From Accumulibacter sp. (GTDB taxonomy: Bacteria; Pseudomonadota; Gammaproteobacteria; Burkholderiales; Rhodocyclaceae): DNA of 10,260 bases. The notes beneath the pieces are model-generated. The model was not told where the DNA came from. It did not search any database and saw only the letters and a program-made list of their open reading frames with translations. The DNA is taken from the NCBI GenBank assembly GCA_031284185.1, contig JAITAJ010000150.1:1-10260 (forward strand), given 5' to 3'. Position numbers and translations under genes: made by a program. This document shows, in pieces, positions 6,217 to 10,260 of this stretch (the first letter of the stretch is position 1; every line of letters begins with the position of its first letter).

Positions 6217-7356
6217 ATGTTTACGCCCCGTCCGTTTTTCCTGATCCTCCTGTTCCTGCTTTTCCCGCCCTTCCTGCGCGCCCAGCCGATGCCGACACCG
6301 CCGGCGCTGGCGGCCAAGGCCTGGCTGCTCGTGGAATCGGCGTCCGGGCAGGAACTGGCCGCGCAGGGCGCCGAGGAACGCATCGAACCGGCCTCGCTGA
6401 CCAAGCTGATGAGCGCGTACCTGATCTTCGACGCCATCAAACAGGGGACGATCAAGCTGGCCCAGAAGGTGCTGGTATCGGAAAAGGCTTGGCGAACGCC
6501 GGGTTCGCGGATGTTCATCAAGGTCAACACGCAGGTATCGGTGGAGGATCTGATCAAGGGCATGATCGTCCAGTCCGGCAACGACGCCAGCGTGGCGCTG
6601 GCCGAGGCGGTTGCCGGCAGCGAGGACGATTTCGCGCAGATGATGAACCGGGAAGCGCAGCGCCTGGGCATGAAGAACACGAACTTCCGCAACGCCTCGG
6701 GCATGCCCGACCCGGAGCACTATACGACGGCGCGTGATCTGGCCGTGCTGACCGACGCGCTGATCCGCGAATTCCCGAACGAGTATGCCAAATACTATTC
6801 GATCAAGGAGTTTCGCTACAACAACATCACTCAGCCCAACCGCAACCGCCTGCTCCAGCTCGACCCGACCGTGGACGGCGTCAAGAGCGGCCACACCGAG
6901 GCGGCCGGCTATTGTCTGATTGCCTCGTCCAAGCGCGGCGACCGCCGCCTGCTCTCGATCGTCACCGGCACCGCCTCGGACGCCGCGCGTACACGGGAGT
7001 CGCTCAAGTTGCTCAATTACGGCTTCCAGTCTTACGATGCCGTGCGGCTGTACACCAAGGATCAGCCGGTATCGAACCTGAAGGTCTGGAAAGGCGCCGC
7101 CTCGACGGTCAAGGCCGGCTTTCGGAATGACTTCGTCGTCGCCGTGCCCAAGGGGCTCGCCTCGCGCATCAAGACCGAGTTGTCGTCACAGCAGCCGTTG
7201 ATGGCGCCGGTTGCCGTCGGCCAGCCTGTCGGTACGCTCTGGATTTCGCTCGATGGCAAGCCCTACGCGAACTTCCCGGTGGAAGCGATCGAGGCCGTGC
7301 CGGTCGCCGGTGTTTTCGGGCGCATGATCGATACCATCCGGCTCTGGTTCAACTGA
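6217..7356 (+). CDS. dacC: D-alanyl-D-alanine carboxypeptidase (PBP5/6 family)
   Basis: Penicillin-binding protein of the low-molecular-mass PBP5/6 class, 379 residues. It removes the terminal D-alanine from peptidoglycan pentapeptides at the periplasmic face of the inner membrane and so limits cross-linking. Residues 1-22 are a signal peptide (MFTPRP, hydrophobic core, cleavage near RAQ). Catalytic motifs are all present: SLTK with nucleophile S60 and K63, SGN at 120-122, and the third motif as KSG (223-225) rather than the common KTG. The PBP5 C-terminal beta domain follows, and the chain ends in an amphipathic helix (VFGRMIDTIRLWFN) of the kind that anchors PBP5 to the membrane. The ribosome binding site is weak (GGA, 12 bases upstream). 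It is the first gene of the operon; the dat remnant begins 19 bases after the stop. dacA and dacC cannot be told apart by sequence alone. Confidence 0.95.
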   Translation: MFTPRPFFLILLFLLFPPFLRAQPMPTPPALAAKAWLLVESASGQELAAQGAEERIEPASLTKLMSAYLIFDAIKQGTIKLAQKVLVSEKAWRTPGSRMFIKVNTQVSVEDLIKGMIVQSGNDASVALAEAVAGSEDDFAQMMNREAQRLGMKNTNFRNASGMPDPEHYTTARDLAVLTDALIREFPNEYAKYYSIKEFRYNNITQPNRNRLLQLDPTVDGVKSGHTEAAGYCLIASSKRGDRRLLSIVTGTASDAARTRESLKLLNYGFQSYDAVRLYTKDQPVSNLKVWKGAASTVKAGFRNDFVVAVPKGLASRIKTELSSQQPLMAPVAVGQPVGTLWISLDGKPYANFPVEAIEAVPVAGVFGRMIDTIRLWFN

Positions 7357-7375
7357 AGGAGAAAAAGAAAGCGCC

Positions 7376-7625
7376 ATGACGGCCTACCTGAACGGACGCT
7401 TCCTGCCGTTGGCCAAGACGCGCATCTCGCCGCTCGACCGGGGTTTCCTTTACGCCGACGGCGCATATGAAACAATCCCGGCCCATTCGCGCCACCCGTT
7501 CCGTGTCGACGCGCATCTGAGCCGTCTGCGTCGTTCTCGATGGTCGGCCGGGGCCGATGGCCTGCCGAATGCGCGAATGGTTTTGCGTTTTCCGTGACGA
7601 ACTCATGAGGCATGGCCGTGACTGA
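7376..7625 (+). pseudogene. dat: D-amino-acid transaminase, internally deleted
   Basis: Two ends of a PLP-dependent class IV aminotransferase (D-alanine/2-oxoglutarate type) remain, with the middle gone. The 5' part, from ATG 7376 to about 7535, reads MTAYLNGRFLPLAKTRISPL then DRGFLYADGAYETIP and ends near HLSRLRRS, matching the first 53 or so residues of the family. From about 7533 another frame continues with LDGRPGPMACRMREWF and CVFRDELMRHGRD, ending with TGA at 7623-7625. This matches the family C-terminus (DGRPGP motif). Intact proteins have about 285 residues, so roughly 200 residues are missing, including the catalytic lysine. The two parts are out of frame, so the first stops early at 7597. 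The start has AAGGAG 14 bases upstream, and the old stop overlaps the DUF493 gene by 14 bases. Gene order matches other betaproteobacteria, where dat is intact. Confidence 0.85.
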
Positions 7626-7887
7626 GCCGGAAGACACGCTGCTCGATTTCCCCTGCGCCTTTCCGTTGAAGGTCATGGGGCTGGCCGGCGGGGCGCTGGC
7701 GCGGACGGTGCCCGGCATCGTGCGGCGCCACGCGCCGGAATTCGACGGCGCGACGATGGAGACGCGCGTGTCGTCCGGCGGAAAGTACCTCAGCCTCACC
7801 TGCACCATCCACGCGACGTCCCGGGCGCAGCTCGACGCCCTCTACCGCGATCTCTCCGAACACCCGGACGTGAAGGTCGTGCTGTGA
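7612..7887 (+). CDS. ybeD: DUF493 family protein (YbeD-like)
   Basis: Small cytoplasmic protein of 91 residues, DUF493 (PF04359). The fold is a small alpha/beta ACT-like domain, and the molecular role is not established. The family N-terminus TLLDFPCAFPLKVMGLAG is intact, as are the central SSGGKYLSLTCTIHATSRAQLDALYRDLSEHP and the final VKVVL. Length is normal. Two starts are possible: ATG 7612, or GTG 7618, which is better placed relative to the GAGG at 7607-7610 (7 bases). The GTG start would give the shorter N-terminus MTEPEDTLLDFPC, common in this family. It overlaps the tail of the dat remnant and shares four bases with lipB. DUF493 genes lie immediately before lipB in E. coli and many proteobacteria, hinting at a role connected with lipoate synthesis. 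Confidence 0.93.
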   Translation: MAVTEPEDTLLDFPCAFPLKVMGLAGGALARTVPGIVRRHAPEFDGATMETRVSSGGKYLSLTCTIHATSRAQLDALYRDLSEHPDVKVVL

Positions 7888-8537
7888 ATGCCGGCGGCTT
7901 GCGCGTCGAACGCCTCGGCCTCGTCGACTACCTTCCCGCGCTCGAAGCGATGCGGGCGTTCACCGCCGCGCGTGACGCGGCAACGCCCGACGAAATCTGG
8001 CTGCTCGAACATCCCCCGGTCTACACCCTCGGTCAGGCCGGCAGACCGGAGCACCGGCTCGCCGACAACGGCATCCCCCTGGTGAAAACCGATCGCGGTG
8101 GTCAGATCACTTATCATGGCCCCGGGCAGATCGTCATTTATCCGCTGCTCGATCTTGCCCGGCGCGGCCTCGGGCCGCGCGGTCTCGTCCGCCGTCTGGA
8201 ACAGGCGGTCATCGAGCTTCTGGTCGAACACGGCATCGTCGCGCGGCGCCTCGAAGGCGCTCCCGGCGTCTATGTCGACCGCCGCGACGGCGCGGCGCGT
8301 CTGGCCGGATACCCGGCGAAGATCGCCGCGCTCGGTCTGCGCGTCCGCCGGGGACGCTGCTACCACGGTCTCTCGCTCAACGTAGACATGGAACTCGCGC
8401 CGTTTTCGGCGATCAACCCTTGCGGCCATGCCGGCATGACCGTCACGCAAACCCGCGATCTGGGCGTCGATCTCACCCCGGCCCAGGCCGGCGAAGCGCT
8501 CATCCGCCACCTGCTCCGGCAACTGGAATCGCCATGA
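7884..8537 (+). CDS. lipB: Octanoyl-[ACP]:protein N-octanoyltransferase LipB
   Basis: Cytoplasmic enzyme of 217 residues that moves octanoate from octanoyl-ACP to the lysine of lipoyl domains, the first step of lipoyl cofactor synthesis. Diagnostic motifs are present: RGGQITYHGPGQ at 71-82, the catalytic lysine in GYPAKIAALG (K146), the HGLSLNV strand at 161-167, and the catalytic cysteine in NPCG (C180), with spacing normal for the family. The start is GTG at 7884, which overlaps the DUF493 stop as GTGA; the ATG four bases later is in another frame. The gene overlaps lipA by ATGA. These overlaps indicate translational coupling through ybeD, lipB and lipA. Length and all active-site residues are intact. 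Confidence 0.97.
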   Translation: MNAGGLRVERLGLVDYLPALEAMRAFTAARDAATPDEIWLLEHPPVYTLGQAGRPEHRLADNGIPLVKTDRGGQITYHGPGQIVIYPLLDLARRGLGPRGLVRRLEQAVIELLVEHGIVARRLEGAPGVYVDRRDGAARLAGYPAKIAALGLRVRRGRCYHGLSLNVDMELAPFSAINPCGHAGMTVTQTRDLGVDLTPAQAGEALIRHLLRQLESP

Positions 8538-9526
8538 CCGAATCGACCCCCCGGGACACCGCCGAAATGACGGAAACCCGGCAAAAAGGCCAACAGAAAA
8601 CCGCGCGCGTCCCGATCGAGCTCGTTCCGGGGGGCGAACCCTTGCGCAAGCCGGCGTGGATTCGCGTCAAGGCGGGCAACGCGATGGGACGCTTCGGCGA
8701 GATCAAGCGCCTGTTGCGCGGGCAGAAGCTGCACACCGTCTGCGAGGAAGCCGCCTGCCCGAACGTCGGCGAATGTTTCGGGCGCGGCACGGCCGCTTTC
8801 ATGATCCTCGGCGACCTCTGCACACGTCGCTGCCCGTTCTGCGACGTCGGCCACGGTAGGCCGTTGCCGCCCGATCCCGGCGAACCGGCGCGTCTGGCCG
8901 AAAGCGTGGCGCGTCTCGGGCTGCGTTACGTGGTGATCACCAGCGTCGACCGTGACGACCTGCGCGACGGCGGCGCCGGCCACTTCGCGGACGTCGTCGC
9001 CGCGGTGCGCGAGGTCTCGCCCGCCACCGTCATCGAAACCCTGGTGCCGGACTTCCGGGGGCGCATGGACGCGGCCATCGACGCGCTCGGCCGCGCGTTG
9101 CCGGACGTGCTCAACCACAACCTGGAAACCGTCCCGCGCCTGTACCGTCAGGCCCGTCCGGGTGCCGACTATGTACACTCGCTGGCATTCCTGCGTCGTT
9201 TCAAGGAACGTCACCCGCGTGTTCCGACGAAATCCGGCCTGATGGTCGGTCTCGGCGAGACCGACGAAGAAATCCTGGCAGTCATGCGCGATCTGCGCGT
9301 CCACGACGTGGATATGCTGACCATCGGACAGTACCTTGCCCCGTCGCCGCATCATCTGCCGGTCGTCCGTTACGCGCGCCCGGACAGCTTCGAGCTATTC
9401 GAGAACGCGGCGAAGGAAATGGGATTCGCGGGCGCCGCCTGCGGCCCGATGGTGCGTTCGAGCTATTGGGCCGACAGGCAGGCGCAGAGCGCCGGCATTG
9501 TTCAGAAGACAGAGTTCAGAAGATAG
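8534..9526 (+). CDS. lipA: Lipoyl synthase LipA, C-terminus altered by repeat
   Basis: Radical SAM enzyme of 330 residues that inserts two sulfur atoms into protein-bound octanoate made by LipB. The auxiliary cluster motif C-x4-C-x5-C is at C70, C75 and C81. The radical SAM motif C-x3-C-x2-C is at C96, C100 and C103. The RSSY motif, whose serine ligates the auxiliary cluster, is at 308-311, so all essential parts remain. The start ATG 8534 overlaps the lipB stop (ATGA). A longer frame from 8420 lies inside lipB and is rejected. The last eight residues (VQKTEFRR) and the TAG stop are encoded largely by the purine-rich repeat beginning at 9503. In relatives the protein ends soon after the ADxQAxxAG segment. 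The tail lies beyond the catalytic core, so activity is probably kept. Confidence 0.97.
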   Translation: MTESTPRDTAEMTETRQKGQQKTARVPIELVPGGEPLRKPAWIRVKAGNAMGRFGEIKRLLRGQKLHTVCEEAACPNVGECFGRGTAAFMILGDLCTRRCPFCDVGHGRPLPPDPGEPARLAESVARLGLRYVVITSVDRDDLRDGGAGHFADVVAAVREVSPATVIETLVPDFRGRMDAAIDALGRALPDVLNHNLETVPRLYRQARPGADYVHSLAFLRRFKERHPRVPTKSGLMVGLGETDEEILAVMRDLRVHDVDMLTIGQYLAPSPHHLPVVRYARPDSFELFENAAKEMGFAGAACGPMVRSSYWADRQAQSAGIVQKTEFRR

Positions 9527-9620
9527 AAGATTGAGGACAGAAGGCAGATGAGTTTGGGCGCTTCGCGCCGAGTGAGGATGAAAACCGAGCGCTCGGGTTC
9601 AGAGGATAGAGGATAGAAGG
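9503..9620 (+). repeat. Interspersed purine-rich repeat, copy B
   Basis: It begins within the last codons of lipA with CAGAAGACAGAG and continues with related units (CAGAAGATAG, GAGGACAGAAGGCAG). A core follows at about 9546-9599: GATGAGT, then a GGCGC/GCGCC stem, GTGAGGATG, and AAAACCGAGCGCTCGG. It ends with more units (CAGAGGATAGAGGATAGAAGG). Over about 65 bases the core clearly matches copy C (9966-10035). Both flanks carry purine-rich units in the same direction. Confidence 0.8.
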
Positions 9621-9640
9621 TTCCATCCCCTGATTTGGGC

Positions 9641-9671
9641 AAAAAAAATCCCGGGCCGACAGGCCCGGGAT
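9641..9671 (-). terminator. Strong rho-independent terminator for a minus-strand transcript
   Basis: A perfect 10-base stem (ATCCCGGGCC 9648-9657, GGCCCGGGAT 9662-9671) with a GACA loop is followed on the minus strand by eight T bases (9648-9641). The plus strand has no T run, so this serves transcription entering from the right and does not serve lipA. A further perfect 7-base hairpin (9678-9694) lies just upstream on the minus strand. Confidence 0.8.
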
Positions 9672-9863
9672 GTAAATCCCATCGTTGCGATGGGTAGGGA
9701 GGGTCAAACATTGTCAGCGGAGAACGCTGAAGCAATGACTGCATGGTAGTACCGTTGCGCTTGAGTGTCTGTTGTACTTGTGCTGTGCTTGAGTAACCAA
9801 ATGTAATCGACACCCCGGAACCGGGGCTCGATCCTTGGGCGCTGCCCCGGAAATGCCATGCGA
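9672..9863 (-). other. Region feeding the minus-strand terminator: small RNA or decayed gene
   Basis: This stretch is less GC-rich than its surroundings and has no recognisable gene. On the minus strand it contains the hairpin CCCATCG-CAA-CGATGGG (9694-9678) directly before the terminator, giving two stacked hairpins and a U run, which looks like the 3' end of a small RNA. Alternatively a minus-strand frame ending at 9704, 33 bases before the terminator stem, reads RYYHAVIASAFSADNV at its C-terminus and could be the tail of a lost gene. I found no convincing promoter. Its upstream part runs antisense to the rsgA-like remnant. Confidence 0.3.
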
Positions 9864-9965
9864 AGCGTTTGCGCCGCCGTCGAAGCCGGCGACATCGCCC
9901 CAGGCCGCTACGCGACTTTTCGGGCGCTGATTTCAGAGGACAGGTTTCAGAGGACAGCGATTTGA
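9864..9965 (+). pseudogene. rsgA: RsgA-like ribosome GTPase, C-terminal remnant fused to repeat
   Basis: The plus-strand frame from about 9870 reads CAAVEAGDIAPGRYATFRAL and then ISEDRFQRTAI, ending with TGA at 9963-9965. The first 20 residues closely resemble the C-terminal helix region of RsgA (YjeQ), where the last zinc-site cysteine is followed by a pattern like CAIRAAV-x-AG-x-I-x-P-x-RY. RsgA is a circularly permuted GTPase that helps mature the 30S subunit. Nothing upstream of 9864 in any frame looks like the rest of the protein, so only about 22 codons remain. The last residues, from SED onward, and the stop come from the purine-rich repeat copy C. Assignment rests on a short match, so another family is possible. 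Confidence 0.5.
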
Positions 9966-10117
9966 GAGGACAGAAGACAGATGAGTATGCGGCGCTATCG
10001 CGCCGGGTGAGGGAGGAAAAACCGAGCGATGGGTTTTTCCATCTTCCCCGGCGCCACCCCGCCGCAAGCTCATCTGTCTTCTGTCCGCTATCTTCTGTCC
10101 TCTGAAACTGTCTTCTT
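9931..10117. repeat. Interspersed purine-rich repeat, copy C, with 40-base inverted arms
   Basis: It starts with two direct copies of TTTCAGAGGACAG (9931-9943 and 9945-9957). The arm 9945-9985 (TTTCAGAGGACAG...GACAGAAGACAGATGAG) is nearly the reverse complement of 10069-10107. Between them the GC-rich halves around 9989-10015 and 10041-10066 also pair imperfectly, and AAAAACC...GGGTTTTT (10018-10037) closes the centre. The whole can fold into one long imperfect hairpin of about 160 bases. The left half is the same sequence as copy B. No transposase is encoded. Confidence 0.8.
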
Positions 10118-10260
10118 ATATATTACGTTTTCCCCACTCCAATCCGTGTTTGGGGATGGTTTCGGAAAGGCCGGTACAGCCTGTCCCTTCTGTGGGTTCC
10201 CAAGCCCGAAAGACAGCCTTTGGCGTACCGTGCTCATCCGTTTGTTGCAAGTCCGAACAG
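10088..10260 (-). CDS. Possible 3' end of a minus-strand gene entering from the right (unrecognised)
   Basis: A minus-strand frame is open from the window edge to a TAG at 10090-10088, 56 codons. It reads GNPQKGQAVPAFPKPSPNTD then WSGENVIYKKTVSEDRR. The final residues and the stop come from the right arm of the repeat, in the same way as lipA's tail. A plus-strand frame over the same bases is also open and contains CPFCG, a possible zinc-binding pair, so the coding strand is not settled. Neither shows the strong GC third-position bias of the neighbouring genes. It may be a gene edge, a remnant or non-coding. Confidence 0.2.
   Translation of the reverse strand, partial: VRTCNKRMSTVRQRLSFGLGNPQKGQAVPAFPKPSPNTDWSGENVIYKKTVSEDRR

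Noticed and set aside
7888..8085. ATG four bases after the lipB GTG as the gene start
   Set aside because: It is in a different frame that stops after 65 codons. The lipB motifs are in the GTG frame.
8420..8533. Longer lipA beginning at ATG 8420
   Set aside because: The extra 38 residues lie inside lipB and are Arg/Pro/His-rich. The ATG at 8534 makes the usual ATGA overlap with lipB.
8360..9355. Minus-strand frame of 331 codons antisense to lipA
   Set aside because: LipA has both iron-sulfur motifs and normal length. The antisense product matches nothing recognisable.
9502..9813. Minus-strand frame of 103 codons
   Set aside because: It runs through the strong minus-strand terminator and the repeat, ending in repeat-derived residues; a transcript would stop before its end.
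9869..10105. Plus-strand frame of 78 codons over repeat copy C
   Set aside because: Most of it is the inverted repeat itself. The neighbouring frame ending at 9965 gives the RsgA-like match instead.

Overview
The window looks like GC-rich chromosomal DNA from a betaproteobacterium. The main reason is the block dacC - dat - DUF493 (ybeD) - lipB - lipA, an arrangement I associate with Betaproteobacteria such as Rhodocyclales. This placement is inference. No rRNA, tRNA, CRISPR array, phage module or intact insertion sequence was found.

Layout. Positions 1-351 (+) hold the 3' end of a MacB-type ABC transporter permease. Positions 352-633 are a short junction: seven tandem purine-rich heptamers, an unrecognised coding-like remnant, and a bidirectional terminator. 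Positions 634-4290 (-) are a three-gene TRAP transporter operon, read right to left: TAXI-type substrate-binding protein, DUF1850 exported protein, fused 4TM-12TM permease. Positions 4450-5712 (-) encode a putative Na+/H+ antiporter (DUF1504 family). A divergent intergenic region (5713-6216) carries promoters for both directions. Positions 6217-9526 (+) are a tightly packed operon: D,D-carboxypeptidase, an internally deleted D-amino-acid transaminase, DUF493 protein, lipoyl(octanoyl) transferase and lipoyl synthase. Positions 9527-10260 have no convincing intact gene. They hold two further copies of the purine-rich repeat, a strong minus-strand terminator, a short remnant resembling the C-terminus of the ribosome GTPase RsgA, and a long imperfect inverted repeat.

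Function. The TRAP operon should import an organic acid or amino acid driven by a sodium gradient. The antiporter beside it could maintain that gradient (inference). LipB and LipA together make the lipoyl cofactor: LipB transfers octanoate from ACP to lipoyl domains and LipA inserts two sulfurs. DacC trims peptidoglycan stem peptides; the transaminase that normally follows it is dead here.

Most notable is an interspersed repeat built from CAGARRR-like units. It sits at the 3' ends of genes with its purine-rich strand always on the coding strand. It supplies the last codons and stop codon of lipA and of the rsgA-like remnant, and possibly of a gene entering from the right edge. It appears to mark rearrangement junctions. 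No complete new defence or mobile system could be identified.
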